From Phallusia mammillata (taxonomy: Eukaryota; Chordata; Ascidiacea; Phlebobranchia; Ascidiidae): DNA of 64,000 nucleotides. Shown one piece after another: positions 51,801-62,489 of the stretch. The notes beneath the pieces are model-generated. The model searched no databases and was not told where the DNA came from. It was given only the letters and a program-made list of their open reading frames with translations. The position numbers were made by a program, and so were the translations under genes. The stretch lies in the NCBI GenBank assembly GCA_003260075.1, contig QLIY01000424.1:62001-126000 (forward strand), read 5' to 3'. Every line of letters starts with the position of its first letter. Within the stretch, counting starts at the first letter, position 1.

Positions 51801-54800
51801 ACAGTGTAAAAATGTCAAACGTTTGAATAGGAAAACAACAGATATGGACAAAAAGTTTAATTTAAGTGCCACCTCGAAAAACTTTTTCCTGTGAAATGAT
51901 ACTGACCAACTTTGCGTGTTACCAGCCGTTTGTTTCTGCCTATTATAAAATAATAATAATGTCAGATATGGGTAAAATAATCTATTTTTTAGACCCATGC
52001 GTATGTGCAATGGCAATATGAGTCAAGCCATCACCCTACTAGCTGCGACTATTTTGTACAAATTTGGGTTTACTGACCAATGTTTACTGAGACCCTTGCC
52101 CCCAGACATGACTGCTGCAAATGTGGCTCCGTAGCCTGTCTCATTTATTTGCTTTTGGGGCAAGTTCCGACTCACCCACTCTAGCCACGTCATTAGCCCA
52201 GTGACTGTCTATTTCTGGGGTGTCATTTACCCTACTTCGGGGAATAGGAACCTGGGAATTGGGTCGCAATAAATCAAACCCTAAATGCGCTTAATTAAAG
52301 CTATGACACCCTGGCACTTGTGTGTTAGTTCATGCGTGTCTGACACTGTTACTGTGCATTAAGTTAAGTGGTGACTTGAAACATGGTACATTGTTACATG
52401 GTGTTGGCTTGTCGGAAATTTAAGGGCTTGCTGTCAGATTGTTTTCGTTTTGCGTGCCGTAAGATTAACGACTGTGGGTTGTTCGAGGGTTTAACATACG
52501 CATTTTTTCGAACCTTTAACGTCATATTTTGTTCGTTGCTTATAGTTCTGGCAATTTGCAAAGTAAACAGAAGGTGTTTTAGATCAATGGAAGCTTTATT
52601 TGTTGGTCGAAAAGAACGTTTTTGCTGCCGTTTCGAATAACAAAAGTTACCAAAATACAGCCCCCCCCCCACATACGCATTTTTTCGAACCTTTAACGTC
52701 ATATTTTGTTCGTTGCTTTTAGTTCTGGCAATTTGCAAAGTAAACAGAAGGTGTTTGAGATCAATGGAAGCTTTATTTGTTGGCCAAAAATATGTTTTTG
52801 CTGCCGTTTCGAATAACAAAAGTTACCAAAATACAATGATTACAATTACCTTGCAACAAACACCTTATAGGAGCCTTCTGGAAAAGAAACATACAAAACA
52901 AATAGTGAACCAACGTATTGTAATCGTAAACTTTATGGGAAACGTGATTAAGAAACCGTTTTCACCCAGCTGTTTAAACTGGTTTGACACATCTTAAAAC
53001 AAACGCCGAACAAACATAGTCACAATCGCATGTATTCATGGACAGTAATAACATACGTTCTGCGATTACGCCAGCGCACCTGTTCACCTGTGTTTATGCG
53101 AAGAGCACAGGTGTTGCTACCAGCGTTTCGCAAAAAACGAAATTAATTAAACCTTCGCAGATGTCCAGACTTTGTGCCTGAGAGACTCTGCAATATTGGC
53201 TTGAATTCCTTAGATCATGTTACGCCATACACAGGGAATGTTGTATATTCTTGGGTTGAACACAATCAAAAGGTGTCGATTTACGAATAGAGATAATAAG
53301 ACTCGAAGCAGTCAATTGACGAGTCGAAGGTGTATCGTCATTGGGTTGATTGCGGGGCTAGACAGGTTTGTAATACTAGGCCTGAAGAGGAGGTCCTTTA
53401 GTTTAATTTTGGTTTACATGGGAAATATGCGCCTTGGATTGGTTGGAATTAGGAGTTTGGCATCACGTATAGTGATTTGGGAACTTTACTGATTTAACTT
53501 AAAATTGGCATTCATTTACAAAGGTTTAAATGTGTTTATGTGTGTTTTGAGAATAACCTAAAAGTGACATACAAGGTATAACCTACAAGGTACAGCCTAC
53601 GTTTAAGTACAAATATCATTCATCATCAACACTTTGGTTTTATTGCACTTATGTCATCCTGTTACGCTTTAAAACTGGCTTAGTTGAGCTAATGTGCGTA
53701 TTTCCTTCAATGCCAGACTCAAAATGCCAACATTTGGTTGCATAACACTTCCCCCCCCCCATCATTCATCATCAACACTTTGGTTTTATTGCACTTATGT
53801 CATCCTGTCACGCTTTAAAACTGGCTTAGTTGAGCTAATGTGCGTATTTCCTTTCAATGCCAGACTCAAAATGCCAACATTTGGTTGCATAACACTAGCA
53901 ACATTTGGTTTTCAAATGCCAACATTTGGTTGCATAACACTGGCAACAGCAACACCCATTGTGCACTGCACTATAGCTGCAATACTAAAAACACACTTCA
54001 GAACATCCGTGCCAAACCCCTCAAAAGCTTATACAAGCCGTCGGTGTGAAGTTAGCACCCAACTCCGCACTCTCAATTGCCACGAGGGGGTGCTCATGCG
54101 CACTTATGACGTAACTGAGGTGTGTTGACGCCCGCTGTAGCGATAGCAGTCCCGTCTGTGGAGTACATCTTGAACCGAACGCGCGTAAATTTGTCATCGT
54201 TGGGCCTGCTAGTGAAGTGGCGACCTGGGATTAATCACCGTTCAAGGGTCGTTTAGATTTGGGTATGTCCGTTATGCAATGCGCTGGATTAAAGAGGACT
54301 GGCTCTTGTGCTGTAGCAGCTCGTTTATCGTTTGGTTGTGCTTAAACAAAAGGAATGGGGAACGATATTTTGTTGTGTGTGCGGTTTATGTGATATAACT
54401 CGAGTTGTATTGGTTTTGTGGCAAATAGGTGCCCATCAAAAGAACATGGTATGGAGGCATTTGTTTGAAAACTACATTAATAGGATTGTGGCTTTCATGG
54501 CCCCCCCCCCCTCTTGTGCTGTAGCAGCTCGTTTATCGTTTGGTTGTGCTTAAACAAACTGAGTGGGGAACGATATTTTGTTGTATGTGCGGTTTATGTG
54601 ATATAACTCGAGTTGTATTGGTTTTATGGCAAATAGGTGCCCATCAAAAGAACATGGTATGGAGGCGTATAGTTTGGAAACTATACTAATAGGGTTGTGA
54701 CTCTCATATGTTTATGGTACCTTTGTTCAGAAATGCAAAAGTCAAACAAACTATCAAATGAAGGGAAATTTAACATACATCCGAAATTGGTGGCCATATT

Positions 54801-57800
54801 TAGGTGTTAAAATCTAATTTGATTTTGTACATTCTTTTATAAGTTCCGATAAGCACCTGTGAACAACATTTTGTGTACCGCCCTACAAACGTAACCTGCT
54901 GTGTGGCTACCAAGCTGTGGTAAAAACTACTGAAACTCGTCTAGTAGAGGCGTGAAAACGTTTGCAGTGAACATGCTGAGTGCTGAGTGATGTGCTTTGT
55001 GCCACTGGTTTCCTTGCGCTGCGAGCACACACATTTGAAACGGCCGCAACACAATTTTGGGGCATCTTTTGCTCGGCCGACTGTAAACAACGCAACGCTC
55101 TAACGCGCAGCAAAGCACTTTGCTTACGCTGTAGTGTAGACTGTGGGCTTTTGTGGTTAGTGGAGGAAAATACTTAAAGCTTCTTCTCTTTTTTGGTCTA
55201 TTTTAGAAGCGAATTCTTTTGGCATATGTGTGCAGCACAGCGCGTGGATGGCATTTGTGTTGGGATATGGTCTTTAACTTTGCCGATTATATGGGTTTTT
55301 AGTTGTGCAATGAAGTATAGCGTAATGTTTCACACTTCAAAAGATCCACATTTTCTCTCGTCTAAGCGGACACTAAAGAACGTTTTTCAAGTCAATTATC
55401 TCTACCATTTTTTTAAAAATGTCTAAAACCAATAAATCTTCTTCCTAACGACACTACTTTTAAATACTGTTTGTCAAGTTGAAAAGTGTCTTACTTTTAA
55501 GGATGTTTTTAAATGTACGTTTGTGAGTGGTGATGTGACAGGGACAGATAGTTTCTGCAATAGACGCTTGACAATTTACTTTTAACAAACCTTGTACACA
55601 GAGTTGGCATTGTTCGTATTTTTACACATAACATTTCCCTCAAAGATTTAGTCAACAACTTGGTAGTTTGGGAGCCAATCCTCGACTTATATACGATCCT
55701 AAAGTCGCCGTTGCAAAGGGTAAACCATGCTAGGGTTACCAAAAATATTCGTACCACGCGGGCTACGACATTTCTGGTTGTCCCGCCACAAACCACATTG
55801 CCCCTAATCCGTGGTCGCCCAAAACAGCACAGAATTGACTCAGGACAACCTTGTTGATATTTCCCGATTTTCGCACGCAATCTGCCCTAAAGCTTCCGTG
55901 TTGAATTTTCCCAGCCCTTCAAGCGTAAAAGAAGTTTAATTTTGCGGTGAAATACCGGCGGCTGGTGTTGTGTGTTCAGGTCAATGTGGTTCTATATGAA
56001 GGTTTGGTCTTGTTTTGCACCTTACTTATGTGCAGTTATTCGTTGTACTTAGCAGTTGTTGGTTAATGCTGATCAATGTCAAATCGTGACCTTTTAGACC
56101 AATGTTTCAACTGAGAATTTTTGTTGTTCATTAGAATGGGAAAGTTTACTGTTGAGCTACCGAATTAGGTGTCGCTATTCTCTGGTTTGGGAATTTTAAG
56201 GGCTTTGCAAAAATAATATCTACTTTAACTACTAAAATCCATGATTCAAGTGAGGCACAAATAGATGCGTGTGAAATTGTCAATATTAGTGTTGTCATAT
56301 TATAGATAAACTGGATATTTTGGGGGTTGAGCAAATTAACGCTTCGTGCAAATTTCGTTTCGTTATAGACAGGCGATCAAAAAAAGTTCCATATAAATAA
56401 AAAGCTAATAGATTTCAAAGTTTTTTTCGAATAATATGCAGAAAAAGGTCTATTTTAAGAAGGACCGTAATAAGTTCTAAAAAAAGGATCTCAAATAGCT
56501 CTATTTGAATAAAAAAAACTGATAAAATTTTATTTGAATGAGTATTTAACGAAGTTTGTTTACTGGCAGATCACGGTCCTCATTAAAGAGGCAGGAAAAT
56601 GCGCTGGAAGACGACATTACTCGGCGACAAGTAAAAGTCTTCCTCGTGCCTTCACCGACGGCTCAGTGAGCACTGGGAGTGTTAATATTAAAGAAGTCCG
56701 CGCCGGAAAACACGTTGAAATCGAGGCGAAATTCATTGATACCACCGTGATTATACGAAGAGTCGGACGTTTTCTTACGTTTGCAATACAAATGCCTGAA
56801 GAGTTTGTCCATGGGATCGGATCTCAAACCCAACTTTGTGTTGTGGGATGCACAACCTCGGAAAAGATCTCACCATCCCAACATCTAGAAACAATAACGG
56901 ATGATAGGAAAGAGCCAGAAACCACTCCATCGGAGGTCAATGAACTAGAAACGGGTCTTGAACTCTTAGCTCCTCCGGATAAAACAGTAACGGGAACTCC
57001 CCCCCCCCAAACAATAACGGATGGTAAGAAAGAGCCAGAAACCACTCCATCGGAGGTCAATGAGCTGGAAACTGGACTTGAACTCTTAGCTCCTCCGGAC
57101 AAAACAGTAAAGGGAACAGAGAGAATGTTTACAGAGCTGGAAGCGAGAAAGAAGTGTAAGGAAATTATCCTCGCTGTTACAGGAACAGTGCAATACCCTA
57201 TCCTTGATGGAGGAGCAAGTATCGGAGGTGATGCCTCCAAAAATCGTGCATCATTCTCCTCCCTGATTCCGGACTCGACCAGCGGGAAGCAAGGAACGCG
57301 GCGAGCTAGGGATGAGGATCACGAGATGCAGAGGAGACGACGCGGTAGGAGGAAGAAGTCACGACGGCAAACCAGATCATCAGAAGGCGGCCATACCACG
57401 CCTTGCGCGAATAAAGACGCCGTCTCCTCAAACTTTTATTTTGACTCGTGTGTTTTCGACCTCGTAACGACTGGCGATGTCAACTTTACCTTAGCAGCTC
57501 GAGCAGCTTTGGAAGATGTGAGAAGAATGCACGCGTTAAGAGGGAACGCTCCTGGCGTCTCGCTAGAGGTCGTTAAACTTTGGGAGCCCACTGACCCCAA
57601 CAGTCGGCGGGACTGTCCCACGGAAATCACCCCTACCCCCTCTGGAACGGGTTCGGGGGCGCGCGTCTCAGTGACGTCAACAATGCTGGCGCTTTGCGTG
57701 GCGTTCAGCCTACTTGTAAATCTTGCGTCATTCCAACAGTCACGTGAAACTATGACGTCACGCGCAAGGCGGACTCACCAACAAACTGGTTTTCGAACGA

Positions 57801-57814
57801 TTCCAGCCACGTGA
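42747..57814 (+). CDS. RGM: Repulsive guidance molecule (RGM/hemojuvelin family)
   Basis: Coding exons are 42747-42840, about 47478-47591 (5' end lost in a gap), 47795-48195 and 56570-57814. RGM proteins are secreted or membrane-anchored co-receptors that bind neogenin and BMP ligands in axon guidance, tissue closure and BMP signalling. The sequence shows a signal peptide, an N-terminal RGM domain with CRSIKRYMRC and CLPFHGMEQI, the partial von Willebrand D-like core with the FGDPHLRTF autocleavage site and TCKVEGTWPLI, and a C-terminal domain with FTDGSVSTGS, VEIEAKFIDTTVIIR, LCVVGCT, YFDSCVFDL and GDVNFTLAARAALEDVRRM. The order and motif spacing match vertebrate RGMs. It differs in having an insert between VVGCT and DSCVFD that contains a 40-residue duplication (probably an assembly artefact) and an Arg/Lys patch. 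The family assignment is secure; orthology to one vertebrate paralogue is not implied. Confidence 0.93.
47195..47204 (+). other. C-filled gap with false duplication
   Basis: 46983-47076 recurs at 47205-47307. Confidence 0.8.
47308..47317 (+). other. C-filled gap
   Basis: The short contig 47318-47467 that follows is a copy of 46225-46370. Confidence 0.8.
47468..47477 (+). other. C-filled gap truncating an RGM exon
   Basis: Coding sequence of the RGM N-terminal domain begins directly after it without a splice acceptor. Confidence 0.82.
47478..47591 (+). CDS. RGM: RGM N-terminal domain exon, 5' end missing at a gap
   Basis: The frame directly after the C run at 47468-47477 encodes RHCRSIKRYMRCLKDTQKRC, matching the Cys-rich N-terminal RGM domain. 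The donor GTACGA at 47592 leaves phase 1, which fits the next exon exactly: the split Gly codon gives RCIG-CLPFHGMEQI. The acceptor and the first part of the domain, where vertebrate RGMs have more cysteines, are absent because the sequence before the gap is a misplaced copy of 46225-46370. Confidence 0.8.
47795..48195 (+). CDS. RGM: RGM exon with GDPH autocleavage motif
   Basis: The acceptor CGTAG ends at 47794 and the donor GTAAGA starts at 48196, phase 1 to 0. It holds the end of the N-domain (CLPFHGMEQI), a Thr/Pro-rich linker likely to be O-glycosylated, then [20 protein letters not shown] and WPLINNDYMVVMATNVPV. In vertebrate RGMs the Asp-Pro bond of GDPH is cleaved autocatalytically and the halves stay disulfide linked. 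The vertebrate RGMa RGD motif is not seen here. The exon's last 37 bases are repeated after the gap at 48394-48403. Confidence 0.93.
48394..48403 (+). other. C-filled gap with false duplication of an exon end
   Basis: 48159-48393 recurs at 48404-48646, including the last 37 coding bases and donor of the GDPH exon. Confidence 0.85.
49636..49893 (-). mobile_element. Fragment of a LINE reverse transcriptase
   Basis: The minus-strand frame ends in GVPQGSNLGPLL, the conserved block of non-LTR retrotransposon reverse transcriptases (usually GVPQGSxLGPLLF). The frame stops directly after it, and upstream similarity is weak, so this is a short dead remnant inside the last RGM intron. Confidence 0.55.
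52661..52670 (+). other. C-filled gap with false duplication
   Basis: 52494-52660 recurs at 52671-52836. Confidence 0.82.
53751..53760 (+). other. C-filled gap with false duplication
   Basis: 53615-53749 recurs at 53761-53896. Confidence 0.82.
54501..54511 (+). other. C-filled gap with false duplication
   Basis: 54304-54500 recurs at 54512-54708 with scattered substitutions. Confidence 0.82.
56570..57814 (+). CDS. RGM: RGM last exon, C-terminal domain and membrane anchor region
   Basis: The acceptor CTGGCAG ends at 56569 in phase 0, continuing VTTK into ITVLIKEAGKC as in vertebrate RGMs. Conserved blocks are FTDGSVSTGS, HVEIEAKFIDTTVIIRR, LTFAIQMPEE, LCVVGCT, then after an insert YFDSCVFDL and GDVNFTLAARAALEDVRRM. 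The insert holds two 40-residue copies around a C run (56999-57008) and an Arg/Lys patch at 57326-57376. A hydrophobic stretch (MLALCVAFSLLVNLASF, from 57683) is followed by about 27 polar, basic residues and a TGA. In a classical GPI signal the hydrophobic part is terminal, so this could be a GPI signal with an odd tail or a transmembrane anchor. Confidence 0.9.
   Translation: MTVLIKEAGKCAGRRHYSATSKSLPRAFTDGSVSTGSVNIKEVRAGKHVEIEAKFIDTTVIIRRVGRFLTFAIQMPEEFVHGIGSQTQLCVVGCTTSEKISPSQHLETITDDRKEPETTPSEVNELETGLELLAPPDKTVTGTPPPQTITDGKKEPETTPSEVNELETGLELLAPPDKTVKGTERMFTELEARKKCKEIILAVTGTVQYPILDGGASIGGDASKNRASFSSLIPDSTSGKQGTRRARDEDHEMQRRRRGRRKKSRRQTRSSEGGHTTPCANKDAVSSNFYFDSCVFDLVTTGDVNFTLAARAALEDVRRMHALRGNAPGVSLEVVKLWEPTDPNSRRDCPTEITPTPSGTGSGARVSVTSTMLALCVAFSLLVNLASFQQSRETMTSRARRTHQQTGFRTIPAT
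56999..57008 (+). other. RGM: C-filled gap inside RGM coding sequence
   Basis: 56889-56998 recurs at 57009-57118. The offset is 120 bases, so the frame survives and the C run reads as Pro codons. Confidence 0.8.
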
Positions 57815-58155
57815 TAGCCGACGTTGCACTTCAAGAAACCCGATAAATGTCGATTTAAGTTATACAGCGCAGCCCACTACCTACTTACAACACCCACTTG
57901 CTCCCTAACACCTGCGTGGGGCCGGTCACCCACCCAGACCCCCATTTACCCCGGTGAATTTCCTGACGCCCCATCATATTTTGCTGCTGCTCTTGTTAAA
58001 ATATTTTGCTGCTCGTTCTTTCACCGAGAGATTATTATCGTGAGTGACGTCATCACGTATGGCGTCATGTCCACTTTATTACGTCATCTAGGTTTCAATC
58101 CTGCGCATGCAAGCATTTTTGCTGAAACAAATTTTTCGCGTTTTTTGTCGGATAG

Positions 58156-58167
58156 CCCCCCCCCCCC
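58156..58167 (+). other. C-filled gap with false duplication
   Basis: 58015-58155 recurs at 58168-58304, both with TGACGTCATCACGTA. Confidence 0.82.
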
Positions 58168-58524
58168 GTTCTTTCACCGAGAGATTATTATCGTGAGTGA
58201 CGTCATCACGTATGACGTCATGTCCACTTTGTTACGTCATCACGGTTTCAATCCTGCACATGCAAGCATTTTGCTGATACAAATTTTTCGCGTTTTTCGT
58301 GGGATAACAAAAAAGTTGAGCCCGCCTTTCCTAACCCCAGCATAACAATCGCGGCGCCAATATGCCGCGTATCATTCTCGAATCGTGCTTGCTGCCCGCG
58401 GCATCTTCCTTCTGTTTGTTTCTTTTACTCGATCGTTGAACAAGGTGACGTGAACGTAATTGCCCCGCGACAATTCGACGAAAAAATGAAATTTGACAAA
58501 CAATGTATTGTATTGTTAACACTC

Positions 58525-58530
58525 AATAAA
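58525..58530 (+). terminator. Candidate RGM polyadenylation signal
   Basis: AATAAA lies about 710 bases after the RGM stop. The second haplotype-like copy of this segment, after the gap at 58633-58643, lacks it because of an indel of about 30 bases. Confidence 0.4.
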
Positions 58531-58632
58531 GTTTTTGTCACAGGTCAACCAGCAAAAAAAATCGACTTATTCTGAAGCCAAATTATGGAAAAAAAGGCCT
58601 CTTTTAATCCATGTTTTTGTAATAACCCACAA

Positions 58633-58643
58633 CCCCCCCCCCC
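58633..58643 (+). other. C-filled gap with false duplication
   Basis: 58432-58632 recurs at 58644-58822, with an indel that removes the AATAAA at 58525 from the second copy. Confidence 0.82.
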
Positions 58644-59330
58644 ATCGTTGAACAAGGTGACGTGAACGTAATTGCCCCGCGACAATGCGACGAAAAAGTG
58701 AAAACCCGTAGAAATTTGACAAACGTTTTTGTCACAGGTCAACCAGCAAAAATATCGACTTATCCTAAAGCCAAATTATGGAGAAAAATGTCTCTTAATC
58801 CACGTTTTTGTAATCCCACAAACCAGGTTAAAATGTATAATTTTTCTTGCTTTAAAGAACGTCGCGTCATGTCATTGTATATTCAGGGGTTATATTTTGA
58901 CCCGTATACCTTGCATTAACCCATTACCTCAATCCTTATGCAAAAAACACAGCAAGTGAAAATCGATTTGCTGATTCAGCACATTTTGGAACTCGTTTCT
59001 CCCCAAATCACATTCCATTTGAATTGAAGGTCATCGAAAGGTCGTTGGTTCTTTTCTTTGTTTTTCGTTTTTTTTTCATTTATTTGTTTTCAAATATTTT
59101 TCGTTTATTGTCCTCGTTCATTTTTTAGTATTTTTCAGTTTTTTTCGCATTGAAATACACTACGTTCCAACAAGTGAGAAAGGTTGTAAATATTTGAAAG
59201 AAAGAAAATCTTTTTTTGGTGTAAAACATTTAGAATTCAAGATAGACCTTTTTCACAATTAGAAAGTAAACGCATTTTTTTGCAAGAATATTATTTTTCA
59301 GTATTTAAATTATGAGTACTGAGAAGTTTA

Positions 59331-59340
59331 CCCCCCCCCC
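59331..59340 (+). other. C-filled gap with false duplication
   Basis: 59106-59330 recurs at 59341-59556 with small indels. Confidence 0.82.
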
Positions 59341-59799
59341 TATTGTCCTCGTTCATTTTTTAGTATTTTTCAGTTTTCTTTTTTTCGCATTAAAATACAC
59401 TACGTTCCAACAAGTGAGCAAGGCTGTCAATATTTGAAAGAAAGAAAATGTTTTTTTAGGTGTAAAACATTTAGAATTTCACTATTAAAAAGTAAACGCA
59501 TTATTTTGCAAGAATATTATTTTTCAGTATTTCAATTATTAGTACTGAGAAGTTTGAAAGTGCAAGGGAGCATGTTAAAGTTTCAAAAACCTTTGTTGAC
59601 TTTTACGTAGAACATGTAAGCCTTGTTCACAAAGCCAAAACTGCATGTTAAATATAGTGATTGTATACAGCAAAAAAAAACATATAACTTAAATCCTAAA
59701 ATAGTTACCAAAAATGTTTTTTAACCAAGCAAGAAAAAAGAAGCAGTTACGAACACAAAGTTAGACTACGTTTTGACAGTTACTCATGCTAAATTGTCA

Positions 59800-59809
59800 C
59801 CCCCCCCCC
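59800..59809 (+). other. C-filled gap with false duplication
   Basis: 59603-59799 recurs at 59810-59990 with small deletions. Confidence 0.82.
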
Positions 59810-60319
59810 TTACGTAGAACATGTAAGCCTTGTTCAAACTGCATGTTAAATATAGTGTTTGTATACAGCAAAAAAACATAAATCCTAAAATAGTTACCAA
59901 TAATGATTTTTAACCAAGCAAGAAAAAAGAAGAAGCAGTTACGAACACAAAGTTAGATTATGTTTTGACAGTTACTCATGCTAAATTGTCGACCCACAAA
60001 TCCAACTACTTTACCAAATCTTAATATTAACTGAGATTCTGAGCAGATTGCGTCACTCATGGGCGTCTATCGGGTCTTTCAAATGTATTAAAGAATCGTA
60101 TAGTTTCATGTTTATCAGCTTTGGAACAATAAACAGACACCGGCGATGAAGTTAATGGCTATCCTTGTGAAATGTCACATTGCCTAGAGCTTAGGAGGCA
60201 ATAAGCTCGCTGGAAAACGCGATTTTAGACAAGTTGAGCATCGATGAAATCAATCGTCACGCGAAATTTCACGGAAAAAAGTCTAAACAAAAAGTTTGCA
60301 GTGTTTCCAAAAACTAATT

Positions 60320-60360
60320 TCGCCGTTTCAACGTCCCATACAGGTCGCCTTCTTTAGGAT
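60320..60360 (-). mobile_element. Short relic of the same dispersed repeat
   Basis: The minus strand reads CTAAAGAAGGCGACC, TGTATGGGACG, then GAAACGGCG, the same arrangement as at 11655-11772 and 14661-14734. Confidence 0.4.
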
Positions 60361-60996
60361 AAATAACACTGAATGCGAGAAGTACAGTGCACGATAAACA
60401 AATGAAAAAGGTAATTAAACGCCAGCACGTAGGAAAATTAGCATAGTGTGCCCGCTCAATTGGTACAAATAAAATGAACAAATTTTGAAGACTAATCAAA
60501 TAATTGAAAACGCTTTCAGGGCAAATATAAATACCGCTCTAAATTTAACAATTTGTTGTGAATCATAACTTAAACGAATAGTTTCCTCAGGCCGTAACTT
60601 CAACATTTTAGGCTTGTATTTCGTAATTCTCACTTTCAGGAAACCTAAATTTCCATATTTTTGCGGGTAAACGCTTTGAAGTGAATTGTGAAGTTTAAAG
60701 AGATATTGCGGATCAAAGCAGGGCACAGGCGTTGGCGAGCTTATAGATTTTCGCCGATAATAATGTGCTGGTGCCTTCAGCGTTTCGAAGCTAGCTATGG
60801 CGACTATGGGTCTGCGAAAACCTGATTACCATCGATTTGAGGGGCAAATAAGACGCTGTGAAGCAAGAACGACAAGACCCTTGCCTGTTTAAGCTTATTA
60901 GGGAGGTTAGGAATGTTTTCTTACCCATTGAGTCATCTGTGTCGCGAAATACTTGTCGTGTAGGGCAATGCTGAAGTCTTTCTTAATTTTTCTTTA

Positions 60997-61008
60997 CCCC
61001 CCCCCCCC
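60997..61008 (+). other. C-filled gap with false duplication
   Basis: 60889-60996 recurs at 61009-61117. Confidence 0.82.
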
Positions 61009-61468
61009 TTAAGCTTATTAGGGAGGTTAGGAATGTTTTCTTACCCATTGAGTCATATGTGTCGCGAAATGCTTGTTGTGTGGGACAATGCTGAAGTCTT
61101 TCTTAATTTTCTTTACTCTACACATAAATGTAGCCCACCGCAAACTGTAAGATAGAATCACTCTGACTATCATGAATCTTATGGTAGTTTTTGCACTACA
61201 TGCTTACAGATGCTGTTAAAGCAAGCTACGTAGGCCTATATCTCCAAATTTTAAGGACGGTCAACTAATGTTTTTCAATGTTAAATATAGGCCTACTCTT
61301 AAAAAAATCACCTATTTTATGCACCATTGTAAAAAAGCTAGCTTACCAAAAAAACTAACTTTGTAATTACTTTTTGGGCATATTATAGAGCTACGTACGT
61401 ACTGCACACAGACATATGGTTTATGTATTGTAAGGTAGGCCTGTTCGAGGCACTTGCTATCTACACAC

Positions 61469-61469
<1 letters not shown>

Positions 61470-61531
<62 letters not shown>
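61470..61531 (+). other. 62-base C run, sized assembly gap
   Basis: This is a pure C tract without flanking copies. It produces spurious Pro and Gly frames. Confidence 0.72.
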
Positions 61532-61533
<2 letters not shown>

Positions 61534-61845
61534 AATAACTCCTTTATCCCACCGAAATCATTCGTACTTCTATGCACAAATCACCACGAGCCGTCAATCT
61601 ATCTGTTTAAGGCTGGATAAGGAAAGTCAAAAGTTATGTAATAGCCCATTTTGGTCATCATTTTTGGTAATTTGTGGTCCTTTCTTTATTGGGAAACGAC
61701 GATGCCATGTACGTCCGAAATGAAAATATACAGAGCAACGAAAACCGATGACCGCGTATTATTTTCTTACCACAATAACATGAGACGGCTGGACCACAGA
61801 AACGATCAGTTCTTCCTGATAAGACGAACAGACCAGATAGTTTAA

Positions 61846-62141
61846 ACATCATCTATTTATAAGAAACCACCTTTGACAAGTAAAATGTGATTTTAAGCGT
61901 TAAAATTTGTCACAAAAATAAATTATCCTAAGAAACAAAATAAAAACAGTTTGCTTTAAGAGATATCATGCATTGTGGCCTGTAAGTTTCTTGACGCAGT
62001 AATTACTTTGCAAAAAGCTTTTTGGTGCTAAAGCACAAATACTTCAAACATCAGCTATATACAAGAAATCGCCTCTGATAACTAAACTATAATTTCAAGT
62101 GTATTAAAATTCATCACAAAGATAAATCACCTTAAAGAAAC
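61846..62141. repeat. Diverged tandem duplication, about 200-base spacing
   Basis: 61846-61939 and 62048-62141 align along their length (shared ACATCA, AAGAAA, CACAAA and AAAGAAAC positions) with many substitutions. There is no C run between them and divergence is far higher than in gap-flanking copies, so this looks like a genuine old duplication. Confidence 0.55.
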
Positions 62142-62330
62142 ATCACATGACAAAGTTTACAATTTTGGTGGCGCATTTACTTTGATTTATTTGAAAATAG
62201 ATGTTTGATGCCTGACTTGTTCATTGGAAACAGTCAGCTTTACACATTGTTGTGATGCAGAGACCAACAGTTTTAGTGCAACATAACGATTAATATAACT
62301 GGGCACTGTTTATAATTTCGCATACGACAC

Positions 62331-62331
<1 letters not shown>

Positions 62332-62406
<75 letters not shown>
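62332..62406 (+). other. 75-base C run, sized assembly gap
   Basis: It is followed by a short contig (62407-62489) that copies 62676-62759. Confidence 0.78.
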
Positions 62407-62489
62407 ATTCTTAACCTGTGAGGCACACAATATTCGGGTATTTTATTCGAAATAGCGGACCTATTGTAGCGCTGTGCATGACAAAGCTA

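Larger units (their letters stand above)
48196..56569. other. RGM last intron, about 8.4 kb
   Basis: It is bounded by GTAAGA at 48196 and CTGGCAG at 56569, both in phase 0. It contains a LINE fragment at 49636-49893 and four gap-linked false duplications (48394, 52661, 53751, 54501), so its real length is shorter by roughly 0.7 kb. Confidence 0.65.
57815..58531 (+). other. Probable RGM 3' UTR
   Basis: The stretch from the stop codon to the AATAAA has no long coding frame. It contains a false duplication around the C run at 58156-58167 and several TGACGTCA palindromes (58045, 58197 and close variants). Confidence 0.4.

Noticed and set aside
54304-54708. Apparent tandem duplication as a biological repeat
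   Set aside because: The copies meet at a C run like all other cases, so an assembly duplicate is the simpler reading. The same applies to 52494-52836, 53615-53896, 59106-59556 and 59603-59990.
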